This document shows, in pieces, positions 51,831-59,663 of a DNA stretch of 64,000 nucleotides; the first letter of the stretch is position 1; every line of letters begins with the position of its first letter. The stretch covers positions 55,663 through 119,662 of the forward strand of contig JALHOD010000011.1 in assembly GCA_022843165.1 (NCBI GenBank), given 5' to 3'. The notes below the pieces were generated by a model, which searched no databases, was not told the origin of the DNA, and saw only the letters and a list, made by a program, of their open reading frames with translations. The stretch comes from Pseudorhodoplanes sp. (GTDB lineage Bacteria > Pseudomonadota > Alphaproteobacteria > Rhizobiales > Xanthobacteraceae). The position numbers and the translations under genes were made by a program.

Positions 51831-52805
51831 CTATTTGATCTCAAGACCGATCTTGCGGATGATGTCGCCCCACTTCTTGATTTCGGCGCGGACATAACCG
51901 TCGGCGTCTGTCTGCGAACCGCCGACCGGCATGAAGCCGATCTTGTCGAGCTGTTCCTGCACGCCCTTGTCCTTCAGGATCGCATTCACGTCGGCGTTGA
52001 TCTTGTTGATCACCGAGTCCGGTATCTTGGCCGGAACGAAAAACGCAACCCAGGTCGAATCCTCGTCATTGCCCAGTCCGAGCTCGCGCGCGGTCGGCAC
52101 GTCGGGCAGGGCCGGCACGCGTTCCTTGCTGGTCACCGCGAGGCCTTTCACCTGGCCGGACTTGACGTTCTGCACCGCCGCCGACATCGCGACGCTGGCG
52201 AGCGGAATATGCGAGCCGACCACGGCCTGCATGGCCGGGCCGGCGCCGGTGAACGGCGCGTGCGGGATATCGACCTTGGCCTCGACCTTGAAGATGCGTT
52301 CGGCGGACAGATGCGGCGTGGTGCCGGCGCCGGCGGTGCCGTAGGTCAACTTGTCCTTCTTGGCGGTCTCGATCACGTCTTTCAGCGTTTTCTCTTTCAG
52401 CGTCGGCGCCCCGATGATCAGATTGGGCGTGGTGGCCACGATCACCGCGGCGCGGAAATCCTCCGGCGCGTAGCCCGGCGTTTTCGATAATGTCTGGTTG
52501 ACCGCGAAGGCGCTGGTGCTGACCAGGATGGTGTAGCCGTTGGGATCGGCCTTGGCAGCCGCGGCCGCGGCGATGTTGCCGCCGGCGCCGCCGCGATTTT
52601 CCACCACCACGGTCTGGTTCCAGCGTTCGTTCAGTTTCTGCCCGATGATGCGCGCGATGATGTCGGCGGGCCCGCCGGGCGCGAAGGCGACCTGCAGGCG
52701 CACAGCCTGGGTCGGAAAGGCTTCCTGCGCGGTGGCCGGCGTCAGGCAGAGGGCTGCGAAACCCAGGGCGGCGGCGGTCACGCGCGTCGAAACATGTGCT
52801 GTCAT
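51831..52805 (-). CDS. Tripartite tricarboxylate transporter binding protein (Bug/TctC)
   Basis: A 324-residue periplasmic protein with signal peptide (AAALGFAALCLTPATAQE). Bug-family motifs include VAFAPGGPADIIARIIGQKL, VVENRGGAGGNIAAAAAAKA, DGYTILVST-like DPNGYTILVSTSA and YGTAGAGTTPHLSAE. It binds carboxylates for uptake. No TctA or TctB membrane genes are nearby, so it is an orphan, as Bug genes often are. Its stop codon lies 1 base from the IS1595 target duplication. GGAG precedes the ATG. Confidence 0.92.
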   Translation of the reverse strand: MTAHVSTRVTAAALGFAALCLTPATAQEAFPTQAVRLQVAFAPGGPADIIARIIGQKLNERWNQTVVVENRGGAGGNIAAAAAAKADPNGYTILVSTSAFAVNQTLSKTPGYAPEDFRAAVIVATTPNLIIGAPTLKEKTLKDVIETAKKDKLTYGTAGAGTTPHLSAERIFKVEAKVDIPHAPFTGAGPAMQAVVGSHIPLASVAMSAAVQNVKSGQVKGLAVTSKERVPALPDVPTARELGLGNDEDSTWVAFFVPAKIPDSVINKINADVNAILKDKGVQEQLDKIGFMPVGGSQTDADGYVRAEIKKWGDIIRKIGLEIK

Positions 52806-53031
52806 CGGATACTCCGGAACGGATTTCTGCTTGTTACAAGGTGTCATGCCATGTGGGACATTGTCCCGTGACGTCACACAGGCTTGTGAATCTTGCAAGC
52901 GCCGCGTTGGGTCCTTCTGCAGTGCGGACGTGGCACAATGAGCAGTACGTAAATCCGCCCTGCAGGAGGTCTGCATGCGATATCTGACGGGTGCCGCACT
53001 GGCTTTCGCAGACGCGGCCGCGCTGAGCGGT

Positions 53032-53481
53032 TCAGGCCGCGTGCGGAGCCACACGGCGGTCGAGGCCGCCGGCGGCAAGGTCAAGCGCCAGCGCCAGGGC
53101 CTGTTCGCCCGACATCCGGCGCGGATCGAGGCGCGTGCCGAGACCGTGCCGCGCATACAATGCAGAATTGTCGCCGCGCAGGAATCCGAGTCCCATCCGC
53201 CAGTTCGGGAACATCCGCTGCTCCAGCGGCCGCGCGTCCATGATCACGATCTCGTCGTGACGCGGATCGCGCATGATGCGGCCGAGCGTTTGCGAGACGG
53301 CGTCGCGCTCGCCTTCCAGAATCTGCAAGAACCAGAGCGTGTCGAAGATCAGCGCGCCGGTGATTCCGTTTTTTTCGTTGTTGCGGTCGGAGACGTCCAT
53401 GATGTCATTCAGTGCGCCGATCATCTTGCCGTCGGCTGCGCCGAGATGATTTTCGGAATGATAGATGAGCCGCGTCAACAT
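53032..53481 (-). CDS. BLUF-domain blue-light sensor (short form)
   Basis: A 149-residue protein. LTRLIYHSEN has the key flavin-interacting Tyr, followed by DRNNEKNGITGALIFDTLWF, then LQILEGERDAVSQTLGRIMR with the conserved Gln (FLQILEG) and the Asn of NNEKNGITG. These are the FAD-binding and photocycle residues of BLUF. There is no output domain, so it should signal through a partner protein, as in PixD-type sensors. GGAGGCTCC precedes the start. Confidence 0.9.
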   Translation of the reverse strand: MLTRLIYHSENHLGAADGKMIGALNDIMDVSDRNNEKNGITGALIFDTLWFLQILEGERDAVSQTLGRIMRDPRHDEIVIMDARPLEQRMFPNWRMGLGFLRGDNSALYARHGLGTRLDPRRMSGEQALALALDLAAGGLDRRVAPHAA

Positions 53482-53553
53482 TGGAGCCTCCTGATGCCGG
53501 CACGCTAGACCGCGGGACGTTGAAGGGCGGTTAACTGACGGGCGACCGGGAGG

Positions 53554-53781
53554 TCAGGCCGTCCTTGGAATCGTGATGGAACAGATCTCGCGTCCCGACT
53601 CGTCCTGGACGACCAGAATCCAGCCGCCGAAATGACGCAGCCCGAGGCGGATGCCGGTGACCGCGTCGCGGGCCGTCAGCAGAGCCTCCTGGCGTGCGCC
53701 GCCGTCATTGGCGAAATCCCGGCCGCTATGGTCGATAACCTTGTCGCCACCATTTATGAAATGGAAGTAATAGCGCGGCAT
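53554..53781 (-). CDS. DUF6894-type small protein
   Basis: A 75-residue protein beginning MPRYYFHFINGGDKVIDHSG and ending ILVVQDESGREICSITIP. The PRYYFH-x-x-NG start and the D-x-x-G-x-E-x-x-x-x-x-P end are characteristic of DUF6894 (short cytosolic proteins of Rhizobiales). Function unknown. A longer frame adds four residues; the chosen ATG follows GAGGGGTTGC. Confidence 0.85.
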   Translation of the reverse strand: MPRYYFHFINGGDKVIDHSGRDFANDGGARQEALLTARDAVTGIRLGLRHFGGWILVVQDESGREICSITIPRTA

Positions 53782-53966
53782 GCAACCCCTCACTGTATTC
53801 CGTGCGCATCAGCGGGGAGCATTTCAGCCGCTCGGTCGCCGTCGCCCCTCGACATCTCCTGCCGGCGAGAAATCAAACGCCGAACGCCGCCGCGGGTTCC
53901 CGCAGCGACGTCCAGGGTCGACCTGATATCAGACGAAGCCGGCGCGCCTGCGCCGGGGGAGGAGTC

Positions 53967-54758
53967 TCAGCGCGCCGGCTGACTGCCCCATTGCGAGAAG
54001 GAGAACCCCGATGCCGCGCCGGACGCGTTTCGCTTGCCGCGATTGTCGTCGGCCAGGCGCTTGATGAAGGTCTCCGGCAGATAGGCGTTGGGATTGGGGG
54101 TATCGAGACCCATATGCTTGGCGATGTCGGCGGCGAAGGAATTGCAGTTATAGGTCGGCGCGTGCCACGTCTTGGTGGTGGCCTGCAGGTGGCGGATATG
54201 GGCGGCGGCTTTGTTGTATTCCGCCTCGCTCAGCACCACGCAGAAGCGGGCCGTGAGGAACTGCTCGTCGAGGTCGCCGTAGCTCACGCCGGTTTCGGCC
54301 GCGACCGGAGCCCAGTGGCCTTGGATATAAGTAGAGGGGTCATCGCCCTTGGGATGCAGGCCGGCGACCTTGAAACTGGCGAACCTGTTGCCGCCGCCGA
54401 GCCGGCCGTGAAACACGAAGGTGTGGCCGTAGCTGGCGGCCGTGCGCGAGCGGAATTCGACAAAATACGGTTTGCCGGGTTCGGGTTTGCAACCCTTGGC
54501 CGAGACCGGTTCCTTGATCTTTTCGGTCTTGGGCGGGGTGGTTGGCTTTTGGCCGACAGCGGCAACCTGCGGCTTGACCGCCGGTGCGCTCGTTGTGGCT
54601 GTCTGAGGCTTGGCCGCCGGCTTGGGGGTCTGGGCAGTCGGCGAGGCGGGAGCGGTCGTTCCCTGGGCGTTGGCCACAAACACAGAAGGGCCCGCTATGA
54701 GGGCGAGCGAACAGAAAAACGTCAGGAAACCTCTGCGGCTCCTGTCCAAAACTCTCAT
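53967..54758 (-). CDS. Exported protein with permuted papain-like His...Cys motif
   Basis: A 263-residue protein. Signal (FLTFFCSLALIAGPSVFVANA), a long Pro/Ala/Thr/Lys linker, then a domain with SYGHTFVFHGRLGGG (His) and later TYNCNSFAADIAKHMGL (Cys-x-Ser). A His-before-Cys order with NC-x-SFA is seen in DUF4105-type and permuted NlpC/P60-like folds. The enzyme class is a guess. The linker suggests anchoring across the envelope. The start at MRVLDRSR is chosen for the signal. Confidence 0.7.
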   Translation of the reverse strand: MRVLDRSRRGFLTFFCSLALIAGPSVFVANAQGTTAPASPTAQTPKPAAKPQTATTSAPAVKPQVAAVGQKPTTPPKTEKIKEPVSAKGCKPEPGKPYFVEFRSRTAASYGHTFVFHGRLGGGNRFASFKVAGLHPKGDDPSTYIQGHWAPVAAETGVSYGDLDEQFLTARFCVVLSEAEYNKAAAHIRHLQATTKTWHAPTYNCNSFAADIAKHMGLDTPNPNAYLPETFIKRLADDNRGKRNASGAASGFSFSQWGSQPAR

Positions 54759-54843
54759 ACGCACTGTGAGCTCCCTAACCAGAATCCAGTCAAGCCTGAC
54801 CGGCAGGCGGGAAGCGCCTTCGCAAATCCAAGGCCGCAACGAA

Positions 54844-54867
54844 AAAGGCCAGTCTTACCCGGCCTTT
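54844..54867 (-). terminator. Intrinsic terminator of the 37-residue lipoprotein gene
   Basis: AAAGGCC (54844-54850) pairs with GGCCTTT (54861-54867). On the minus strand it ends in TTTTTCGTT, 7 bases after the stop. Confidence 0.8.
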
Positions 54868-54874
54868 CCGTGAC

Positions 54875-54988
54875 TTAGCCCTTGGTTACGATCGGAGCTT
54901 TGCCAACCGGCGCTTTGCCAACCGTCGTGCAGGCCGCAGCGCTCAGCATGGTGAGGAGCGCGGTGGTGATGATCAAAGTCTTCTTCAT
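54875..54988 (-). CDS. Very small lipoprotein, 37 residues
   Basis: MKKTLIITTALLTMLSAAAC gives a signal and lipobox (SAAAC), then TTVGKAPVGKAPIVTKG with a VGKAP tandem. Only 17 residues remain after lipid modification, like entericidin-class mini lipoproteins. Its own terminator follows at once, and the ATG has GGGGGCTGTACCC upstream. Too short for most gene finders. Function unknown. Confidence 0.75.
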   Translation of the reverse strand: MKKTLIITTALLTMLSAAACTTVGKAPVGKAPIVTKG

Positions 54989-55162
54989 GGGTACAGCCCC
55001 CAAGTGTGAGTCCAATTACAGTCCCGAACCGTACCTTTGGCGGCACGGCTCCACTAGTGCCAGAAAGACACACTCGATTAACTATGACATTCCTAAGGTA
55101 TAGTCATCCACAGGCCTAAGGCAGTTCCACGGGACCGACGGCTCGGGACCGGCCCGGCGGTA

Positions 55163-55528
55163 TCAGTCCTCGTCGTCGATATCGTCAAGCGGGGCGATGG
55201 TGGTCAGCGGACCGCTTGAGAGCGTGATCTTGCGCCGGCCACCCGAGGCGGCCGGCAAGGGCTCCGGCGCTTTGCGCGCCAGCGCAAACAGGACCGCGCC
55301 GGCATGTCCGCCCGCCTCAACCAGGTCATCTTCGGTGCAGCTTGCTGCGATGGTGAGGCCGAGCGATTGCAGGTGCGCCCGGCGGTAGCAATAGAGCGCC
55401 AGCATGGCGCGCACGTCGGGCGAGACGGTGGCCACCAATGCGGCAAGACCCTGCGGCTGCGATCGATAGAGCTCGCCCAGAGTCTGGTCGGCGACCGGGC
55501 AAGGTTCTTCAGCAAGACCGTAGGACAT
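55163..55528 (-). CDS. Hypothetical cytosolic protein
   Basis: A 121-residue protein, LAEEPCPVADQTLGELYRSQ, then VSPDVRAMLALYCYRRAHLQ and FALARKAPEPLPAASGGRRK. No signal or membrane segment, three or four cysteines. It occurs as a hypothetical protein in Bradyrhizobium-type genomes as far as memory serves. No function suggested. The short acidic end (DDIDDED) is notable. Confidence 0.65.
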   Translation of the reverse strand: MSYGLAEEPCPVADQTLGELYRSQPQGLAALVATVSPDVRAMLALYCYRRAHLQSLGLTIAASCTEDDLVEAGGHAGAVLFALARKAPEPLPAASGGRRKITLSSGPLTTIAPLDDIDDED

Positions 55529-55694
55529 TGCATGTCTCCTGCGTGAGTCGGCCGAATCGACATGCGATGCTTCGCGTTAACCGCAGGTTAACCGTGCGGA
55601 AATTCGTGGTGTCTGCCCGGGCCCATAAAGGCGGTCTTAATCCCCGCAGCCGACAATTTTGCGAAATATTGGCGTGTCCCACGGCGGTGACAGC

Positions 55695-55943
55695 ATGAGC
55701 GAGCTTCGCAGACATCAGCGCGTCCGGCCCTCGGGCCTGATGTCGAAGACGGCCAAGATCGTCGGCGATCCGAAAGCGCCGGCGATCGATTGCAGCGTGA
55801 TTGATCTCTCGGCGGGCGGGGCGTGCCTGGCGCTGTCGAAGGATGTCGCGATCCCCAAGCGCTTCACACTGGTGCATGGTGCGAGCAAGAAGAAATGCAG
55901 CCTGGTGTGGAAGCGGGGATATCGCCTCGGGGTTGCGTTCTAG
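55695..55943 (+). CDS. PilZ-domain protein (single domain)
   Basis: An 82-residue protein. RRHQRVRPSG supplies R-x3-R and DLSAGGACLALSK supplies D-x-S-x-x-G, the c-di-GMP-binding motifs of PilZ. It is the domain alone, so it probably signals by protein contact. Another PilZ lies in the DUF2336 protein at 61,993, and an EAL phosphodiesterase at 42,049. Its stop interlocks with the convergent gene in CTAG. Confidence 0.85.
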   Translation: MSELRRHQRVRPSGLMSKTAKIVGDPKAPAIDCSVIDLSAGGACLALSKDVAIPKRFTLVHGASKKKCSLVWKRGYRLGVAF

Positions 55944-56338
55944 CCGCCTGTCCCCGGACCATGGCCCGCGAATTCGGCGAGAATTTCCAGCCAGATCCAG
56001 ACATTGACGAAGCCTGCCGCGGCCGCGACCAGCGCGCCCAGGATCAGCGCGCGTCCGAACAGTCCGATGATCAGCGCCGGCAACGTGAGCAGCAGGAAGA
56101 TGAGAGTCATCGGGAAAGCGGCCATCCATTCCATGCCGTCGCCCTGCGGACTGGCGCGCGCGCCGATCGCGTGAAAAGTGTAGATCCAGAATCCGGTCAG
56201 CGCGATGGCGGCCACCAGCACCATCGCGCGCAGCCATCGGCGCATGGACACACGCAGCCGGCGGCGCGGCCGGGCAAGCGTTTCTGCCGTCTGGGGCGGC
56301 GTTCCCGGCGCGGGACTGGCGGCAGGCTGATCGGTCAT
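55940..56338 (-). CDS. Three-helix membrane protein of unknown function
   Basis: A 132-residue protein. A disordered Pro/Ala N-terminus precedes RRWLRAMVLVAAIALTGFWI, then AAFPMTLIFLLLTLPALIIG and ALILGALVAAAAGFVNVWIW, giving three helices. Hypothetical proteins of this kind are widespread in Bradyrhizobium-type genomes. The start at MTDQPAAS precedes the disordered stretch. It is convergent with the PilZ gene. Confidence 0.65.
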   Translation of the reverse strand: MTDQPAASPAPGTPPQTAETLARPRRRLRVSMRRWLRAMVLVAAIALTGFWIYTFHAIGARASPQGDGMEWMAAFPMTLIFLLLTLPALIIGLFGRALILGALVAAAAGFVNVWIWLEILAEFAGHGPGTGG

Positions 56339-56497
56339 TGCAGCGGCTCTCTCTTGCAACCGAGTTTCGCATCGAACGCGGCGGCGCGAAAGCGTTTGCA
56401 AATGGACGCGGAACGAAATCGACATCGCGCGGACGTTCGGCCAAATGTGCCTGTTCGACCGTTGTCCGCGCGAGCTTCGATGCGGCCGCCGATGCGG

Positions 56498-56842
56498 TTA
56501 CGGGACGTCGTGTTTTTCCGAGCGGCTGGCGCCCATGACTTCGATTCCCTTCTTGCCGATCACGCCGCTGATATCGAGCGTGACGACATAGGTGCCGGTT
56601 GCAGGGAGTCCGATGCCGCTTTGACAGCCGACGACCTCGATCCCCCAATAGTCCGGCTTGTCGATATAGATCAACGGAACGAGCTGGACCGTCATCGTCT
56701 GCCAGGGTTTCTCGCCGCTCACGATCAGAAAATGGGTCTTGGGTACAAAGCCCGGAACGATTTCCACGTTCATGAAATCGATGCGCCGGCAGCTCTTGGA
56801 TGCGGGCAGAGATTCCAGTGCCTGGATATCCTGAATTTTCAT
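56498..56842 (-). CDS. Hypothetical protein, 114 residues
   Basis: MKIQDIQALESLPASKSCRR begins a protein with VEIVPGFVPKTHFLIVSGEK, TVQLVPLIYIDKPDYWGIEV and VVTLDISGVIGKKGIEVMGA, all suggesting a beta-sandwich. GAGGGAGGATC in front of this ATG fixes the start over an in-frame one 20 residues upstream. No signal peptide. No family recognised. Confidence 0.7.
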   Translation of the reverse strand: MKIQDIQALESLPASKSCRRIDFMNVEIVPGFVPKTHFLIVSGEKPWQTMTVQLVPLIYIDKPDYWGIEVVGCQSGIGLPATGTYVVTLDISGVIGKKGIEVMGASRSEKHDVP

Positions 56843-57025
56843 AACTGATCCTCCCTCAGTCACGTCAATTTCCGGATTGCTCGCGCAATCTACAATTTTC
56901 ATTACCTGCTCTCAACCTGAGATTGTGTCGCGGCGCGCGGGCGGAATTCGGCCATGCGTAGCGGCCGTGAACCCGTAAACGCCCGCGACCGACCAAAGCG
57001 AGAGTCCCAAGGAAGCGAGCGCATC

Positions 57026-57349
57026 ATGTCTTTTGAAACCAGGAAATCAGCTGCTGCGCCGCGCCGGCGGCGTCATCTCGGCGGCCTGATTGCGTTGCTG
57101 GCGCTTGCTGTCGCCGCCGCCGTCTGGGTTTGGACGGTCTATCTGGCCAGTGTCAGCGTGGCGCTGTTGAGCTGGCAGAACGGCGTGATCGCAGGCGGCG
57201 CCACCGTCTTCTGCGCCGGATTGCTGGCCGAACTGCGCCTGCTCAACCTGGACGATGTGCTGGACTGGATCTGGGCGGGCATCGCCGCCATCGGTGCGAT
57301 CATTGCCGCGATCTTCTGGGGTATCCTCGCCCTGATCGGCATCGAGTAA
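57026..57349 (+). CDS. Small membrane protein
   Basis: A 107-residue protein with a basic N-terminus (AAPRRRRHLG), then LIALLALAVAAAVWVWTVYL, a short loop and VIAGGATVFCAGLLAELRLL, and a C-terminal helix (WAGIAAIGAIIAAIFWGILA). Three helices. Not recognised. Confidence 0.6.
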   Translation: MSFETRKSAAAPRRRRHLGGLIALLALAVAAAVWVWTVYLASVSVALLSWQNGVIAGGATVFCAGLLAELRLLNLDDVLDWIWAGIAAIGAIIAAIFWGILALIGIE

Positions 57350-57384
57350 CGCACCGCAATTTCAATCGCCGCGCCGTGCGAATG

Positions 57385-57415
57385 TCCGGCGCAACACGAC
57401 ATGTGTTGCGCCGGA
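57385..57415. terminator. Perfect 13-bp hairpin between convergent genes
   Basis: TCCGGCGCAACAC (57385-57397) and GTGTTGCGCCGGA (57403-57415) with loop GACAT. No T-run on either side. It probably protects or ends both transcripts. Confidence 0.6.
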
Positions 57416-57424
57416 GAAGTCGCG

Positions 57425-57859
57425 TCAGGGGCAGGGCCGCCGGATGCCGTCATAGCCGGTATAGGTCTGGCTGACCGGATCGTAGGAGCGGTAGCGCCGC
57501 GCGCAGGCCGCGATCGGATCGCCGCCCGCTGCCGGGGCAACCTCGTAGACTTCCTCGGCGCAATAGCGGGGATGGGCGCGCACCCAGGCTCCGTCCGGAC
57601 GCTGCAGATAGCAACCGCGCTGGTAATAATAATAGCCGCCGCGGCGGCGCTGGCCTTCGGCTGCGATGATGGCGCCGGTGGTGGCGCCGATGACCGCGCC
57701 GATCCCGACGCCGTGACGCCCGCCGACCGCGCCCCCGATCAGCGCTCCGGCCGCGCCGCCGAGGATGGCGCCGCCGATCGGATCCTGCGCCGCCGCCTTC
57801 TCGACCGGCAGCACAAGCGCAAGCGAGAGCAGGGCCGCTGCACCGAATTTGCCAAACAT
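57425..57859 (-). CDS. Glycine-zipper protein with BA14K-like end
   Basis: A 144-residue protein. Signal (AALLSLALVLPVEKAAAQD), a glycine zipper (GGAILGGAAGALIGGAVGGR ... GAVIGATTGAIIA), then QRRRGGYYYYQRGCYLQRPD, and a C-terminal IAACARRYRSYDPVSQTYTG Y-D-G-x-R-R-P-C-P that matches BA14K-type Brucella lectin-like repeats. Two cysteine pairs likely form disulfides. Probably outer-membrane or surface associated. Confidence 0.85.
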   Translation of the reverse strand: MFGKFGAAALLSLALVLPVEKAAAQDPIGGAILGGAAGALIGGAVGGRHGVGIGAVIGATTGAIIAAEGQRRRGGYYYYQRGCYLQRPDGAWVRAHPRYCAEEVYEVAPAAGGDPIAACARRYRSYDPVSQTYTGYDGIRRPCP

Positions 57860-58026
57860 CTGTAATCTCCCCGTTGACTGAAGGAACTTTTCGCCCGGCT
57901 GCGCCGTCGCGGCATTGATCGAGGTCAAGTGTGCCCGCGTCCCGGGGCCCGGCCTGCGGCAAATCCGCCGGCGCGCGCGCCGGACACCGAATTGCGGCCC
58001 GCGGCGGCGCCCGGTATCCTCGCCGC

Positions 58027-58704
58027 ATGTTGATCTTCCTGACATTGCTGGCCGCCGTGGCGCTCGCCACCGCCGTCCATCTTGCCGGCATGGTGCTGGC
58101 GGCGCGTCTGATGCGCGTGCGCATCGACATTGTGTCCTTTGGCGGCGGTCCGACACTGGCGATCTTCGACGCCGCCAACATGACCTGGCGGCTGGCGGCC
58201 TTTCCGGTCTTCGGACATGTGCGCTTTGTGGAGCGCGATTACGACTTGCGGAGCGGCCTGATGTTCGACGATCTGCCGCGCGGCCGGCAGATCGCGATCG
58301 CGCTTTCGGGCTGCGCCGCCTGTGCGATCCTGGCGTGCCTCGTGCTCGGTCCATTCGACGGGTTGCGCGCGAACGCCGCGAGCTGGGGCGAGTTCTTCAG
58401 CGTGCTCGCCGCGCCGTTCCCGTTCGCCACGGCGCAATGGGCGGGGATCGCCGACACCGTGCGCGGCGGCGGCTTTCTCACGCTGTTCGCGCTCGCCTGC
58501 GCCAAGGTGGCCGGTCTCAACCTGCTGCCGCTGGCGCCGTTCAACGGCGGCATGGCGCTGATGATCCTGCTCGGCTGGCGCTCGCAGGCGGCGATCCAGA
58601 CGCGGGCCTTCCGCATCTATTTGAACGCCTGTTTGCTGCTCTTCGCGGTGGTGCTGGCACTGTGGGCGATCGGCGGCGTGGTCTATGCCGGCTGGGGCAT
58701 CTAG
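58027..58704 (+). CDS. Degenerate site-2-protease (M50-like) membrane protein
   Basis: A 225-residue protein, five or six helices. The first helix LLAAVALATAVHLAGMVLAA aligns with the HExxH helix of M50 proteases but reads HLAGM, without the Glu and second His. FGGGPTLAIFD follows as in these proteases, and NLLPLAPFNGGMALMILLGW replaces NLLPxxxLDGG without the Asp. So the fold is present and the zinc site is lost; it is probably a non-catalytic homologue. Partner unknown. Confidence 0.65.
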   Translation: MLIFLTLLAAVALATAVHLAGMVLAARLMRVRIDIVSFGGGPTLAIFDAANMTWRLAAFPVFGHVRFVERDYDLRSGLMFDDLPRGRQIAIALSGCAACAILACLVLGPFDGLRANAASWGEFFSVLAAPFPFATAQWAGIADTVRGGGFLTLFALACAKVAGLNLLPLAPFNGGMALMILLGWRSQAAIQTRAFRIYLNACLLLFAVVLALWAIGGVVYAGWGI

Positions 58705-59204
58705 GGTGAGCGCCGCTGCAGAAACAGCAGCGTGAGGCCCGCCAGCGGCACGAGGATGTCGGTCCAGAAGATCACGCCGGCATTGCCGGGCGCGAAATTG
58801 CGCGCGGTGATCATCTGGTAGATGTGGCCGCCGGCGGCGCCGAGCAGGAAGGCCGACGGCCCGATCACCGCGGCGAGACGCAGGCCAAAACTGCCGCGGA
58901 ACGCCAGCAGGCCGACCAGCGCGAACCCCAGGCTGGCGAAACCGACCTCGGTCTGGAACGGGCTTTGCGCCCAGCCGATGAAGCGCGCCGCCATTTCGCC
59001 GAAGAAGACATGCATGACGAAATTGTAGAGAAAGCCGATCCCGACCGAGAACAGCAGGAAATACGAGAACAGCGACTCGACGAGTTGCGCGCGGGTGCGC
59101 GGCGCGGGCTTTGCAAAATATGCGACAGCCGAGGCGACGAGGCCCGCGGCCAGAAAACTGAGGGTGAAATTCGACAGCGCGAAGCGGATGACGGATTCGA
59201 TCAT
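58701..59204 (-). CDS. DUF6790-type membrane protein
   Basis: A 167-residue protein with five helices (LSFLAAGLVASAVAYFAKPA, ESLFSYFLLFSVGIGFLYNF, VMHVFFGEMAARFIGWAQSP, FGLRLAAVIGPSAFLLGAAG). The F-F-x-E-x-x-A-x-x-IGWxxSPFQxEVG core is that of DUF6790 proteins. No function known. Its stop interlocks with the pseudo-protease stop in CTAG. Confidence 0.8.
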   Translation of the reverse strand: MIESVIRFALSNFTLSFLAAGLVASAVAYFAKPAPRTRAQLVESLFSYFLLFSVGIGFLYNFVMHVFFGEMAARFIGWAQSPFQTEVGFASLGFALVGLLAFRGSFGLRLAAVIGPSAFLLGAAGGHIYQMITARNFAPGNAGVIFWTDILVPLAGLTLLFLQRRSP

Positions 59205-59249
59205 CGGACTGTTCTGCGAGAATTCGGCTCGGGGCGCGCGACCGTGCGC

Positions 59250-59399
59250 TCACTTCTTCTCGATCGTGATCCCGCCCGGACCGACATTGATCTGCATGCC
59301 GTCGGCCTGTTTCTTCTCCTGATAGAGATTGTAGCCGAGCACGGCGGCGAGGACCGCGAGCGCCCCGATCGCAAGATAGAGCAGGTTGGTGCGGGTCAT
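59250..59399 (-). CDS. Small one-helix membrane protein, 49 residues
   Basis: MTRTNLLYLAIGALAVLAAV, then LGYNLYQEKKQADGMQINVG and PGGITIEKK. One transmembrane helix at the N-terminus with a short hydrophilic tail containing G-I-x-I-E-K. The same layout (MTRTNLLYLAIGAL...YN-LYQE) is frequent in Rhizobiales as hypothetical proteins. AGGAGCACCG is the ribosome site. Same direction as its neighbours on either side. Confidence 0.75.
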   Translation of the reverse strand: MTRTNLLYLAIGALAVLAAVLGYNLYQEKKQADGMQINVGPGGITIEKK

Positions 59400-59408
59400 G
59401 CGGTGCTC

Positions 59409-59663
59409 CTAGCGCTTGCGCGTCACGCAGCTGCGCGTGCGCGAGACGGTGACGGACATGCCGTTCTTGGCGCGGACGGCGACGCCGATGACTTCCTTGA
59501 TCTGCCCGGCGGGGCAGGTGCCGTCATCGACATAGGCCTTCTGTCCGGCGCGCATCTCCGCCGGTTCCTGGCTTTGATAGACCACCGCATGGGCGGCGCC
59601 GGCCGGCGCCAGCGTGACGAACGCGAGGCCGAGCAGCCGGAGGGCGAGAATCACCGATGTCAT
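59409..59663 (-). CDS. Small exported DUF6719-like protein
   Basis: An 84-residue protein. Signal (ALRLLGLAFVTLAPAGAAHA), then VVYQSQEPAEMRAGQKAYVD, DGTCPAGQIKEVIGVAVRAK and TRSCVTRKR. The G-Q-x-x-x-VDDG-x-CPAGQIK-x-V pattern is DUF6719-like, and the two cysteines probably pair. Directly precedes the 49-residue gene. Function unknown. Confidence 0.75.
   Translation of the reverse strand: MTSVILALRLLGLAFVTLAPAGAAHAVVYQSQEPAEMRAGQKAYVDDGTCPAGQIKEVIGVAVRAKNGMSVTVSRTRSCVTRKR

Noticed and set aside
52975..53508. Plus-strand frame beginning after a good ribosome site (GCAGGAGG) antisense to BLUF
   Set aside because: The start signal is strong, but the product is low-complexity and antisense to a well-supported BLUF gene; probably chance.
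57925..59253. Minus-strand frame of over 440 codons
   Set aside because: Overlaps the pseudo-protease and DUF6790 genes; no motifs and shadow-like composition.
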